This document shows, one piece after another, positions 17,987 through 28,343 of a DNA stretch of 55,234 nt. A program made the position numbers and the translations under genes. The notes beneath the pieces are model-generated. The model ran no database searches. It was not told where the DNA came from and was given only the letters and a program-made list of their open reading frames with translations. The stretch is taken from assembly GCA_002067065.1 (NCBI GenBank), contig MVPY01000040.1:1-55234 (forward strand). The letters are read 5' to 3'. This stretch comes from Methanobacterium sp. PtaB.Bin024. Lineage in GTDB: Archaea; Methanobacteriota; Methanobacteria; Methanobacteriales; Methanobacteriaceae. The number at the start of each line of letters is the position of its first letter. Position 1 is the first letter of the stretch.

Positions 17987-18058
17987 GCCCTGATAGTGTA
18001 GTGGATATCACGTAGGATTGCGGATCCTATTACCCGGGTTCAAGTCCCGGTCAGGGCA
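17987..18058 (+). tRNA. tRNA-Arg (anticodon GCG)
   Basis: A 72-base cloverleaf. The acceptor stem GCCCTGA pairs with TCAGGGC at 18051-18057, followed by discriminator A. The D stem is GTG/CAC. The anticodon stem TAGGA/TCCTA encloses the loop TTGCGGA, so the anticodon is GCG (reads CGC). The T arm is CCGGG-TTCAAGT-CCCGG. CCA is not encoded and there is no intron. It stands alone, with two copies of TCAACTAGT upstream (about 17922 and 17940). Confidence 0.96.
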
Positions 18059-18127
18059 CTATCACTCTCTAATTTTTAGAAATAAATTTATTCTTTAAGG
18101 TTCAAAATATCCTTAGGGTGATTAGTA

Positions 18128-18580
18128 ATGGGAAAAGAAGAATTAATCAGTTATTGCGGCCTTTACTGCGGTGATTGTTTCGGTTATCATGGTAAAATAG
18201 CTTCACTTGCAGATGAACTGAATAAAGAACTTAAAGAGGTTAATTTTAAAAAAAATGCGGATTTTTTCGCTGAAATACCCATTTTCAAAGCATTTAAGAA
18301 TTATGATCGCTTTGTAGAGCTACTGGAAACTTTAAAAGAACTTAAATGTGAGGGTTGTAGGACTGGGGGTGGGCCTCCTTTCTGTGAAATCAGGAAATGT
18401 TGCAATGAAAAAGGCATTAAGGGCTGTTGGGAGTGTGAGGAATTTAAAGATTACAATGAATTAAAAGAGTGTGAGAAACTTCAATTTCTAAAAACCCATG
18501 GAGATGGCCATATAAAAAATTTAGTGATATTAAGGGACAATGGGGCTGAAGAATTTATAAAAGGGGATAGGAACTGGTAA
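18128..18580 (+). CDS. DUF3795-type cysteine-rich protein
   Basis: 150 aa with twelve Cys, arranged as YCGLYCGDCFGY near the N-terminus, CEGCRTGGGPPFCEIRKCC in the middle and GCWECEEF after it. This is the pattern of DUF3795 proteins common in anaerobes, which probably bind zinc or an iron-sulfur cluster. Function unknown. ATG 18128 has GGTGAT seven bases upstream. It is convergent with tfrA, 21 bases apart, and lies downstream of the tRNA gene. Confidence 0.85.
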   Translation: MGKEELISYCGLYCGDCFGYHGKIASLADELNKELKEVNFKKNADFFAEIPIFKAFKNYDRFVELLETLKELKCEGCRTGGGPPFCEIRKCCNEKGIKGCWECEEFKDYNELKECEKLQFLKTHGDGHIKNLVILRDNGAEEFIKGDRNW

Positions 18581-18601
18581 AACAGTTTTAGTAGAATAAT
18601 C

Positions 18602-20248
<1,647 letters not shown>

Positions 20249-20382
20249 GATATGAGATTGCACCCCTTTTTATTTAAGTTTTTAAAGTAAGCCAACAGAA
20301 GTTTAAGAGTACAACTAAAAACAAATATAAAAATGATCTTAAACAATTTCTTATTATTTTATAATCACCAGGAGGATGTGCA

Positions 20383-22044
20383 GTGAAGAAGAAGGAGATA
20401 TTGAAACTTGCAAAGAGGGATTTTGAAAAGGCCTGGGTAGAAACCGGCCTGAACCTTAAAAGACCCCATCATGATGATGAATATCCTCGACTGCACCTTA
20501 AAACCGGGCAAACTCACCCGTTAAATGACACCATTGCCAAATTACGGCAAGCATATCTCTTGCTGGGTTTTTCTGAGGCCATCAACCCATTATTCATTGA
20601 AGATGATCATATTTACCGTCAGTTCGGACCAGAAGCCCCTGCCGTCCTAGACCGCTGCTTTTACCTGGCTGGCCTGCCACGTCCAGATATAGGGATCGGA
20701 ATGGATAAAATTGAGCAAATAGAAGGCCTAGGAGTAGGTTTAGATGAAGATAAGATCCAGTCCCTAAAAGAAGTGTTCCGCAGTTACAAAAAGGGCAATA
20801 CCAGTGGGGATGATCTGGTACACGATGTTTCCGTTGCCCTGGAAGTGGAAGGGGAAACAGGTCTCAGAGTACTGGAGAAAGTTTTCCCAGAACTTAAAGA
20901 ACTCACACCCATCTCCAGTAAGACCACTCTACGTTCACATATGACTTCAGGATGGTTCATAACCCTGGAATCAATGGTTAAAACTTATCCATTACCTGTA
21001 AAGCTGTTTTCAATTGATCGTTGCTTCCGCAGAGAACAACGAGAAGATGCAAGCCACCTCATGACCTATCACTCAGCTTCATGTGTCTGGATGGATGATG
21101 AAGTATCCCTTGACTTAGGAATGGCAGTGTCTGAGAGTTTATTGGAGTATTTTGGTTTTAAAAAGTTCAAATTTTTACCTGATGAGAAGAAATCTAAATA
21201 TTACATCCCTGGCACCCAGACTGAGGTCTACGGTTACCATCCCCAGTTAAATGACTGGGTGGAAGTGGCCACCTTCGGATTATACTCCCCTATAGCCCTG
21301 GCAAGATATGGAATCGATCAGGAAGTCATGAACCTGGGTGTGGGAGCAGAGAGGATGGCCATGATCCTGGGCGGATATGAAGATATCCGGGAAATGGTTT
21401 ACCCCCAGATCTACACTAAGAGAAGTCTCACTGACCGTGAATTAGCTTCCATGCTCCGTATGAACCTTTATCCTGTGACTGATGATGGGAGAAAGCTTAC
21501 AGAATCTATTATTAACACCGCCAGGGAACACAGCGATGTAGAATCACCCTGCGAGTTTACCATCTTTAAAGGAGAGTTTTTGGATAAAAACATCACAGTC
21601 AAGATTGTGGAACCAGAAGCAGGAACCAAACTACTGGGACCAGCCAGCTGGAACAGAATATATGTCTATGATGGAAACATTGTGGGAGTGCCCCATCCCA
21701 GCTCCCTCAACACACTACAACCACTGGATGATGTGATTGAAGATGTCATTGCCAATATGGGGAATGAGATCGTAGATGATCTAGCTATACAGGCCCTTAG
21801 AAACGGTATTCCGACGGGTATCAGCTACCTGGATGGGGTGGCAGCCCAGGTCGCCTATCGTATAGAAGAGATGGTGGTTAGTGGGAAAGAATCTGCTCGT
21901 TTGAGGACAACAATAGCCAAACTACCCTCTGATGTCAACCTTAAACTTGATGATGTGGCCATGCGTTATATCACCAGTAAAAACAAGGTCATTGACATTC
22001 GTGGTCCTATATTCTGCACAATTACTGGGGAAGTTAAAGATTGA
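20383..22044 (+). CDS. sepS: O-phosphoseryl-tRNA(Cys) synthetase (SepRS)
   Basis: 553 aa class II synthetase. SepRS charges tRNA(Cys) with phosphoserine, which SepCysS then converts to Cys-tRNA; this route is typical of methanogens lacking CysRS. Class II motif 2 is visible as DRCFRREQREDASH and motif 3 as GVGAERMAMILGG. SSKTTLRSHMTSGWF lies in the active-site region, and the C-terminal part continues to about 550. GTG 20383 is fixed by a full AGGAGG seven bases upstream. SepCysS is not in the window. Endonuclease V follows 69 bases later. Confidence 0.96.
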   Translation: MKKKEILKLAKRDFEKAWVETGLNLKRPHHDDEYPRLHLKTGQTHPLNDTIAKLRQAYLLLGFSEAINPLFIEDDHIYRQFGPEAPAVLDRCFYLAGLPRPDIGIGMDKIEQIEGLGVGLDEDKIQSLKEVFRSYKKGNTSGDDLVHDVSVALEVEGETGLRVLEKVFPELKELTPISSKTTLRSHMTSGWFITLESMVKTYPLPVKLFSIDRCFRREQREDASHLMTYHSASCVWMDDEVSLDLGMAVSESLLEYFGFKKFKFLPDEKKSKYYIPGTQTEVYGYHPQLNDWVEVATFGLYSPIALARYGIDQEVMNLGVGAERMAMILGGYEDIREMVYPQIYTKRSLTDRELASMLRMNLYPVTDDGRKLTESIINTAREHSDVESPCEFTIFKGEFLDKNITVKIVEPEAGTKLLGPASWNRIYVYDGNIVGVPHPSSLNTLQPLDDVIEDVIANMGNEIVDDLAIQALRNGIPTGISYLDGVAAQVAYRIEEMVVSGKESARLRTTIAKLPSDVNLKLDDVAMRYITSKNKVIDIRGPIFCTITGEVKD

Positions 22045-22113
22045 TCTGTGATGAATACTAATCATGTGGAAATAATTGGAATACTATTACACAGAATTGG
22101 AATATGAAAGATA

Positions 22114-22785
22114 ATGCCTTCTATTAACCTTACCCAACTTTTAACCAACAGTCAACATTCATTAGCAGACAAAGTGGCCCAAAAAGACTGCTTCAACAAT
22201 ATTACGAAGGTAGCAGGTGCTGATGTTTCATTTTCAGTTGATAATGAAGCAGTTGCCGCTGCTGTGGTTCTGGAAACCGAAGGTCTGGACATATTAGATA
22301 AAAAAACATTGAATATTGAATTATTTTTCCCATATATGCCTGGTTTTCTAGGTGTAAGGGAGGCTGATGCCGTAGTTTCTGTTGTTAACACCCTTGAGCA
22401 TGATTTTGATATTTTGATGGTTAATGGCCATGGGATTATGCATCCTAATGCTTTTGGACTGGCCTCCCATGTAGGTGTACTTCTGGATGTTCCCACCATG
22501 GGTGTGGCAAAAAGGTTAACTGGTGGAAGTTATATAATGGAGGCCACCCAAAGAGAACACGCACAAGAAGAAGTTCAACTTATTAAACATAATAATCGTG
22601 TGGTTGGGGCCTTTTTTAGGGGAATTTATGTGAGTGTTGGCCATAAAATGTGTCTTGACACAGTTCTAGATGTTGTTCGACAAACAAGTATTTATAAAAC
22701 CCCTGAACCTTTAAGACAAGCTCATATGCTGGCAACTGAAACCTTCATAAATCAGTTAAGGAATGTTGAGGATTTAAAATATTGA
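22114..22785 (+). CDS. nfi: endonuclease V (deoxyinosine 3' endonuclease), variant active site
   Basis: 223 aa, normal length. Endonuclease V nicks DNA near deoxyinosine (or RNA at inosine). Seen: AGADVSF with D37, YMPGFLGVREA with E83, NGHGIMHPNAFGLASHVG, GVAKR and LRQAHMLA with H204. In Thermotoga maritima EndoV the metal ligands are D43, E89 and D110 with H214. The spacing here is the same (46 and 21 residues), which puts N104 at the D110 position (VDGxG is VNGHG here). Activity may be altered, or this may be a group-specific variant. ATG 22114; Shine-Dalgarno weak. Its last codons (EDLKY) form half of a 16-bp tandem repeat that supplies the ribK Shine-Dalgarno. Confidence 0.92.
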   Translation: MPSINLTQLLTNSQHSLADKVAQKDCFNNITKVAGADVSFSVDNEAVAAAVVLETEGLDILDKKTLNIELFFPYMPGFLGVREADAVVSVVNTLEHDFDILMVNGHGIMHPNAFGLASHVGVLLDVPTMGVAKRLTGGSYIMEATQREHAQEEVQLIKHNNRVVGAFFRGIYVSVGHKMCLDTVLDVVRQTSIYKTPEPLRQAHMLATETFINQLRNVEDLKY

Positions 22786-22796
22786 GGATTTAAAAT
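22766..22796 (+). repeat. 16-bp tandem repeat at the nfi/ribK junction
   Basis: TTGAGGATTTAAAATA (22766-22781) is followed directly by TTGAGGATTTAAAAT (22782-22796). The second copy contains the nfi TGA stop, the ribK GAGGAT Shine-Dalgarno and the first bases of its ATG. Confidence 0.93.
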
Positions 22797-23169
22797 GGAA
22801 ATTATAGGAACAGTAGTCTCTGGAACAGGTGAAGGCAGTTATTTCATGTCTTTAGAAATTTATAAGGAGAAATTTCGGGAAAAACTTGGATTTGAACCAT
22901 TCCCCGGGACTCTTAACCTGAAAATTTCAGAAGAAGATACCAAGTCAATAAATGATCTCGAAGATGCGATGGGGATCATTAAGGGTAGTAAAGGCTTTGG
23001 TGATGTTAAATTTCTAAGAGCCCAGTTAAACGGAGAAATAGATGGAGCAATCTTGTTTCCAGTTAAAACCCAGCATTCCAGTAAGACTTTGGAGTTCGTA
23101 GCCAGAGAAAAACTCAGGAAAAAACTCAAACTTGAAGATGGAGATGTGGCCACCCTTAAAATAGAATAA
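22795..23169 (+). CDS. ribK: CTP-dependent riboflavin kinase
   Basis: 124 aa, matching archaeal RibK, which phosphorylates riboflavin to FMN with CTP as donor. Seen: the N-terminal G-T-V-V-S-G-T-G-E-G-S-Y-F glycine-rich loop, PFPGTLNLKI, the central LRAQLNGEIDGAILFP and a C-terminal basic segment before DGDVATLKIE. It lacks the N-terminal helix-turn-helix found in the longer archaeal RbkR regulators, so it is a plain kinase. ATG 22795 follows the nfi stop by nine bases, with GAGGAT at six bases. Two riboflavin-pathway genes (ribK, ribB) are adjacent but have separate promoters. Confidence 0.93.
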   Translation: MEIIGTVVSGTGEGSYFMSLEIYKEKFREKLGFEPFPGTLNLKISEEDTKSINDLEDAMGIIKGSKGFGDVKFLRAQLNGEIDGAILFPVKTQHSSKTLEFVAREKLRKKLKLEDGDVATLKIE

Positions 23170-23193
23170 ATGATTTATTAAATCAGATTGATT

Positions 23194-23230
23194 ATTGGTT
23201 TTGAAGATTTAATATATTATAAAAACCAAT
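23194..23230 (+). promoter_or_regulatory. inverted repeat bracketing the ribB TATA box
   Basis: ATTGGTTTT (23194-23202) and AAAACCAAT (23222-23230) are perfect inverted 9-bp arms enclosing a 19-base AT-rich core, TTTAATATATTAT. That core is the best TATA candidate for ribB and would give a leader of about 70 nt. The position suggests an operator that blocks TBP/TFB. Confidence 0.5.
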
Positions 23231-23311
23231 CAGTAGACGTGAACAAAACGAAATTGAGTTTAAAAAATTTTAACCCAATTTACTATGAAAAAAATCTAAT
23301 CCTGTGATTAT

Positions 23312-23989
23312 ATGATAAAAAAAGCAGTAGAAGCATTTAAGAATGGAGAAATAGTTTTAATATTTGATGATGATAACCGGGAACGTGAAACAGACATGAT
23401 CATATCTGCGGAGTTTATGACACCCCAACATATGACTACCATTAGAAATGATGCTGGTGGACTGGTTTGTGTTCCCCTATCTTCAGAGATCTCAGACCAG
23501 CTGGGCATACCATTCATGACTGATATGATGGAAGCTGCCACTGATAAATATCCAGTTCTGGGAAAATTATCACCTAATGACATTCCTTATGATGAGAAAT
23601 CAGCCTTTTCCATAACTGTAAACCACAGGAAGACCTTCACTGGCATCACCGACAATGATCGGGCCTGCACCATCAAAGAACTTGGAATTTTATGTAAAAA
23701 TGGGAATTTTGCTGATTTTGGTAAATATTTCCGTGCCCCTGGACATGTAACTCTTCTTAGAGCCACTGAAGGCCATGTTTTAAATAGAAAAGGACATACT
23801 GAAATGAGTGTGGCCCTGGCAGAAATGGCAGGGTTAACTGAAGTGGCAGTTTGCTGTGAAATGATGGATGATGTGACTGGTAATTCCATGGTCACCGATG
23901 ATGTGGCCAAGTATGCCAAAAAACATGATCTTGTGTTTTTAAGTGGTGCAGAATTAATTGAAGGTTACCATGAGTTTAAAGGCATTTAA
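23312..23989 (+). CDS. ribB: 3,4-dihydroxy-2-butanone 4-phosphate synthase
   Basis: 225 aa. RibB converts ribulose 5-phosphate to DHBP and formate in riboflavin biosynthesis, which also feeds F420 and FAD. The acidic metal-binding loop DDDNRERETDMI and the second site HTEMSVALAEMAGL (His and Glu) are present, along with RAPGHVTLLRA. There is no GTP cyclohydrolase II fusion, as expected in archaea. ATG 23312, Shine-Dalgarno weak. Convergent with the gene at 24104. Confidence 0.96.
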   Translation: MIKKAVEAFKNGEIVLIFDDDNRERETDMIISAEFMTPQHMTTIRNDAGGLVCVPLSSEISDQLGIPFMTDMMEAATDKYPVLGKLSPNDIPYDEKSAFSITVNHRKTFTGITDNDRACTIKELGILCKNGNFADFGKYFRAPGHVTLLRATEGHVLNRKGHTEMSVALAEMAGLTEVAVCCEMMDDVTGNSMVTDDVAKYAKKHDLVFLSGAELIEGYHEFKGI

Positions 23990-24103
23990 TTGCCTTAAAA
24001 AAATCGATCCCCCTAAAATTTAAAGCGATCTGAGAAAAATTTTTAATGATCTATAAAAATTAATGATTATAAAAATTTATGATCTATAACGGCCTATGAA
24101 AAA

Positions 24104-25612
24104 TTAGTTCATGAAGTCTTTTAATATCTCTTTATAGGACTTATAACCATTGAAATCTGGTTTTTGAGCCATTTTCATGATTCCATCAACATCCAGATGT
24201 TCTTCAACAGTTTCCATAGCCTTCAGACAGAAGTCTTCCAGTTTTATCTCCACCTCAGGAGTTCCTCCCCTGGCAGCTAACTGGGCCTTGGGAACCCTGC
24301 CCACCCATTCAAGTCCAGTAACATTTTTAAGATAATCCGATGCAGTTTCAGCTATCCCCTCATGGTAAACTTTATTTAAGATAACTCCAGTAGTTTTTAT
24401 ACCCAATTTCTGCATTATATTCACATGAGAGGCCAGATCAATGGCTGCAGTTTCAATACCTCCCTTGTTACAACCAGTAACCAGTAATGTTGGGATATTT
24501 CCTGCTATGGCAATTTCTGCAGCTGAAAATGGAGTTTTTTCATTTAAAAGTCCTGTGAAGATGCTCATAACACCTTCTATTAAGATTAAATCGTAATTTT
24601 GTCCTTTAACCGTTTTAATTACTTCTTTTAAGTCTTTCCAGCCTAGGCCACCTATCTGAATGGATGAAAAGTTCTCCATTTTCTCTTTATTCAGGTAGAG
24701 TGCCGGTACCAGGTCCCTTATATCTGGACCAACCTTCAGTACTCCTACCCGGTAACCTTTTTTTCGGAGTGCTCCCACTAGTCCTGTGGTTAGGAATGTT
24801 TTACCAGAATCAGATCCTGTGCTGGCAATCATGAGAAATGGAGGCATTTGTGAAACATCATTTGAACCCTTAAAAACACGGTAATCTGAATAAATATCCC
24901 ATCCTATCCCTATTTCTCCTTTAATTTTCTCGACCAGCGCATGATTGGCTGATTCAATCTCCTGAATATCCTGTCCATCTGCATCAAGGTAACCCAGAAT
25001 ATTATCCCTAAGGGATGGATTTTCATCCAGAGATGCATGGACCATGGTTCCCACCACGTTCCCCTCATCATTCCGGACCCCTGAAAGTATTTTACGAGGA
25101 TTATCCGTGTAATCTGTCCTTTTAACCTTTGAAAAGAAGACTGGCTGTGCGTCACCCCTTATATCACCATAGGTGTGGCAGTGAAAACCAGTTACACTTC
25201 CTCCCATCATTCCTTTAGTCAGGAAGGATTCATCCACTACCTCGGCTTCCACTCTATCAGTGCCTATCATGGGGTGGAATGTGACATCCAGTATTCCCAG
25301 GCCCGGGCGTTCCACTGGACAGGGAGATTTCCGGCCAATATCTGTTTTATGGGCAAGAACCTGGAACCCGGAGCACATGCCCAGTATGAACTTACCCTGG
25401 CTGTCCATTTTCCTGATGACATTTTCAACTTCTGGGCTGATGCTCAGTGATTCCATGATACTTCCACCAGGAAGTATGAGACCATCCAAGACTTTATGAC
25501 CTTTTTTACCATTTACTAGCCCATTATCCTTTAAAACATGAGTAGGTAACTCTCCGAAGTTCTCGAAGTTAGGTAGTGATCCTTTAACATACAGGATGCC
25601 TATTTTTTTCAT
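24104..25612 (-). CDS. CobB/CobQ-like amidotransferase-ATPase with inverted domain order
   Basis: 502 aa in two domains. Residues 1-210 are a class I glutamine amidotransferase of the CobQ/CobB type: LDGLILPGGS, nucleophile C80 in LGMCSGFQ, and H192 in GTMVHASLDENP. Residues 258-480 are a dethiobiotin-synthetase-like P-loop domain: Walker A S264-TGSDSGKT, GVLKVGPDIRD, LILIEGVMS. In CbiA/CobB and CobQ the P-loop domain comes first, so the order is reversed here. It probably amidates a carboxylate after ATP activation. The substrate could be a corrinoid- or F430-related molecule, but this is not shown. ATG 25612 has GAGG five bases upstream. Same strand as gatA, 83 bases downstream of it. Confidence 0.87.
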   Translation of the reverse strand: MKKIGILYVKGSLPNFENFGELPTHVLKDNGLVNGKKGHKVLDGLILPGGSIMESLSISPEVENVIRKMDSQGKFILGMCSGFQVLAHKTDIGRKSPCPVERPGLGILDVTFHPMIGTDRVEAEVVDESFLTKGMMGGSVTGFHCHTYGDIRGDAQPVFFSKVKRTDYTDNPRKILSGVRNDEGNVVGTMVHASLDENPSLRDNILGYLDADGQDIQEIESANHALVEKIKGEIGIGWDIYSDYRVFKGSNDVSQMPPFLMIASTGSDSGKTFLTTGLVGALRKKGYRVGVLKVGPDIRDLVPALYLNKEKMENFSSIQIGGLGWKDLKEVIKTVKGQNYDLILIEGVMSIFTGLLNEKTPFSAAEIAIAGNIPTLLVTGCNKGGIETAAIDLASHVNIMQKLGIKTTGVILNKVYHEGIAETASDYLKNVTGLEWVGRVPKAQLAARGGTPEVEIKLEDFCLKAMETVEEHLDVDGIMKMAQKPDFNGYKSYKEILKDFMN

Positions 25613-25695
25613 GGAAGCCTCGTTTTAGTCTTTTAGGTAATTTAATTGGGCTTTCGGATATTCAGTTTTCCAAAATAAATAAAAATATAAATATG

Positions 25696-27072
25696 TTAAT
25701 TCAGTACTTCATGGGCAGCCATGAGCTTAACGATCTTTTCATCATCCAGTGGTTTGGCCTGTAACTGCATTCCCACAGGTATTCCATTAACATCTCCAGC
25801 AGGTGTGCTGGCGGCAGGAATACCAGCCAGGTTGGCTATAACTGTCAGGATGTCGTAAGCATACATTTCCATTGGTTCCAGTTCAGTGCCCACTTTATGA
25901 GGTAGTTTAGGAACGGTTGGACCTACCAAAACATCCACATCCTTTAAAAGACCAGTTATTTCTTTTCTTATAAGTGAACGGGCCTGTAATGCCTTTTTAT
26001 AATATTTACCACTGAATTCTTTCTGGCTGATGTATGATCCCATGTATATCCGACGCAGCACTTCTTCTCCACACACCTCTTCGATGCGTTCACCATATTT
26101 TCTGCCATCATATTTTCTGGTGGCAGAGAAAAACTCCACATAGTTTATGAGGTAGTAGGTAGGCAGACATAATTTGAGATAATCAAAGTTCAATTCTACC
26201 ACTTTTGCCCCTGCTTCCTGCATTTGCTGGATGTTTTCTTCAATAATATTAACGATGGCTTCATCAGAGACGTCAAAGAACTCCTTTACTACACCCAAGC
26301 GCATGTTTTTAAGTGCATCTTCAGAATTAGCCATGCTTTTGGTGAACTCAGGTACTTGCCAGTCAATGGTGGTGCACTCACGACGATCCTCCCCAGCGAT
26401 AACCTCTAACATCAGAGCCACTCCACTGGCATCCAGAGAGAAAGGACCAATCTGGTCAAAACTCATAGCTAAATCCAGTAGTCCTTGACGGCTGACAGCA
26501 CCATATGTGGGTTTGAATCCCATCACTCCACAGTGAGAGGCAGGGTTGCGTATGGATCCTCCTGTATCAGAACCTAAAGCAATATCGCACATACCAGAGG
26601 CCACTGCTGCAGCACTTCCACCACTGGATCCACCTGGAATTCTGCCTGGTGCCCGGGGATTGTCTGTGGGACCTTGGAATGATGTTTCAGTGGAGCTTCC
26701 TGCGGCAAATTCGTCCATATTGGTCATTCCAATAATTATCCCATCTTCAGCCTTTATACGCCTGATTACTGTGGCATCATAACTTCCAATGTAATTTTCC
26801 AGTGTTTTGGAGGCGGCGGTGATATGGAAATCCTCCACATTAATGTTGCTTTTGATCCCTATAACCAGCCCAGCCAGTTTTCCCACTTCACGTCCATTTT
26901 CTATATTATCATCGATTTCTTTAGCATTTTCTATTGCATTATCAGTGTTCAACTCTAAAAAAGCTTTTATTTTAGGGTTATCGTTATTAATTCGTTCAAT
27001 ATATCCTTCTAAGTTTTCTAACGCTGATTTTTGGTGATTTCTGATTGATTGTGATTTTTCTAAAATATTCAT
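25696..27072 (-). CDS. gatA: Asp-tRNA(Asn)/Glu-tRNA(Gln) amidotransferase subunit A
   Basis: 458 aa amidase. GatA releases ammonia from glutamine or asparagine for transamidation of misacylated Glu-tRNA(Gln)/Asp-tRNA(Asn). The amidase signature is complete: catalytic Lys in LVIGIKSNI, cis-Ser and nucleophile Ser in GGSSGGSAAAVASG and GSDTGGSIRNPA. The C-terminal region (GIPAASTPAG) is typical. In archaea GatA usually works with GatB/GatC; those genes are not in this window. ATG 27072 after GGTGGGA. Confidence 0.94.
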   Translation of the reverse strand: MNILEKSQSIRNHQKSALENLEGYIERINNDNPKIKAFLELNTDNAIENAKEIDDNIENGREVGKLAGLVIGIKSNINVEDFHITAASKTLENYIGSYDATVIRRIKAEDGIIIGMTNMDEFAAGSSTETSFQGPTDNPRAPGRIPGGSSGGSAAAVASGMCDIALGSDTGGSIRNPASHCGVMGFKPTYGAVSRQGLLDLAMSFDQIGPFSLDASGVALMLEVIAGEDRRECTTIDWQVPEFTKSMANSEDALKNMRLGVVKEFFDVSDEAIVNIIEENIQQMQEAGAKVVELNFDYLKLCLPTYYLINYVEFFSATRKYDGRKYGERIEEVCGEEVLRRIYMGSYISQKEFSGKYYKKALQARSLIRKEITGLLKDVDVLVGPTVPKLPHKVGTELEPMEMYAYDILTVIANLAGIPAASTPAGDVNGIPVGMQLQAKPLDDEKIVKLMAAHEVLN

Positions 27073-27243
27073 GTTCCCACCCAGGGTATGTGAGTAGCGA
27101 TTTGTACACTTTATTCATTACTATTGTTTATTCTATTACCACTTGTTGATTTGGGAAATGAATCTTATTATATTTACCATTGGTCCACCAAGTGTGTTCG
27201 ACAAAAAAAGGATAGCATCTTTTCTCATCCTCTCTCATTTATC

Positions 27244-28023
27244 TTAATAATTGAGGAGATAAAATAAATTCCCTAGATCAAGGACACCCAACACATAAAG
27301 GACCATTATAAGGATTGGTTGATGTATTAAATAAATTACAAGAGAGTGTCTACCAAGAAAGCTGAACATTTTGATTAACAGATTTTTTGAAAGGTCTGGA
27401 AGGGAATACTTCCTCTTATAATCTGCGTATAAAACCTTTCCCATAAACAGACCCAGTGAAACCACTCCCAACCAGGGAAATAAGGGGAAATAATCCACTG
27501 TGACAAACACGTCAGGCTTTAAACCCAACCATAGTAGCCATGGGAAGCCAACTGTGAATTGTGCCAGGATGAAGCCGAAAATTATGAATACAATTCCCAG
27601 GACCAAGTTAAGGTATTTTTTATCCAAAAATGGATATTCCAATATTATGGCAAGTCCAATGAAATGCAGGATTCCGAAGACTATGAAGTCCTGGGGGATG
27701 AATATCCGGGTGATCAAGGTGATGAACAGTCCCAGGATTAATAATTTCACCCCTCTTTTCAGGTATTTAGGGAATAAACTCCTTTTTTCCTGATCTTTAC
27801 GCATAATATCTACACGAGAGTAACTTAAGGTTAAGGATATCCCCACCAGGAAAATAAAGATGAATGCAATTATCCTGGGAAAAATCCAAAGAGCCCCTGA
27901 GGATAAGTTCAAGGAATATATTCCAAAATAGGCCAGATCGAACATTAAATGATATGTAACCATCATCAAAATGGCCAGTCCCCTTAGAACATCTATTTCC
28001 CAGAAACGCTTGTAGATATCCAT
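27244..28023 (-). CDS. DUF1624 / heparan-alpha-glucosaminide N-acetyltransferase-like membrane protein
   Basis: 259 aa from ATG 28023 (AGGT six bases upstream); a TTG at 28056 would add 11 residues. About seven membrane helices. The N-terminal RFWEIDVLRGLAILMMVTYHLMFDL is the hallmark of the DUF1624/acyltransferase-3-like family, with the His in helix 1. FPWLGVVSLGLFMGKVLY and GRHSLVIYLIHQPI are typical later motifs. Relatives move acyl groups across the membrane onto sugars. The substrate here is unknown; a surface glycan is a guess. Divergent from the alanine dehydrogenase gene. Confidence 0.82.
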   Translation of the reverse strand: MDIYKRFWEIDVLRGLAILMMVTYHLMFDLAYFGIYSLNLSSGALWIFPRIIAFIFIFLVGISLTLSYSRVDIMRKDQEKRSLFPKYLKRGVKLLILGLFITLITRIFIPQDFIVFGILHFIGLAIILEYPFLDKKYLNLVLGIVFIIFGFILAQFTVGFPWLLWLGLKPDVFVTVDYFPLFPWLGVVSLGLFMGKVLYADYKRKYSLPDLSKNLLIKMFSFLGRHSLVIYLIHQPILIMVLYVLGVLDLGNLFYLLNY

Positions 28024-28273
28024 ATAAATACCTATAGTTAATTCACATTCTACCAAATATCTAATAATTGGTGCTTACTGAATTAGAACATGGACTTATT
28101 TTTTGTGATTATATTCAAGTTATCGTTCTTTTATTATTAAATCCATATGCCACCTTTATTTCCTAAAAAGTGTTCTTAGATGCACAAATAGTTAAAGTTA
28201 AATGTTTAGGTCGCTATAATTAAATTACCGTGAAAATCTTGTGAATACCGTGAATTGAAATATTTGATTATTT

Positions 28274-28339
28274 AATTTGGATTAATTAGAGGTGTAATTT
28301 GGATTAATTAGAGGTGTAATTTGGATTAATTAGAGGTGC
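28274..28339 (+). repeat. three tandem 22-bp units, each with a Shine-Dalgarno
   Basis: Units at 28274-28295, 28296-28317 and 28318-28339 are identical except for the last base of the third. Each contains AATTTGGATTAATTAG followed by AGGTG. The GAGGTG of the last copy sits five bases before the ATG at 28344 and is the working ribosome-binding site; the other two have no start codon at that distance. Confidence 0.96.
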
Positions 28340-28343
28340 AAAG

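Noticed and set aside
23170..23311. FMN riboswitch before ribB
   Set aside because: None of the conserved RFN-element helices could be traced; only the promoter-flanking inverted repeat is present.
28274..28339. Could the 22-bp repeats be a CRISPR?
   Set aside because: The units abut without spacers, so they are simple tandem copies.
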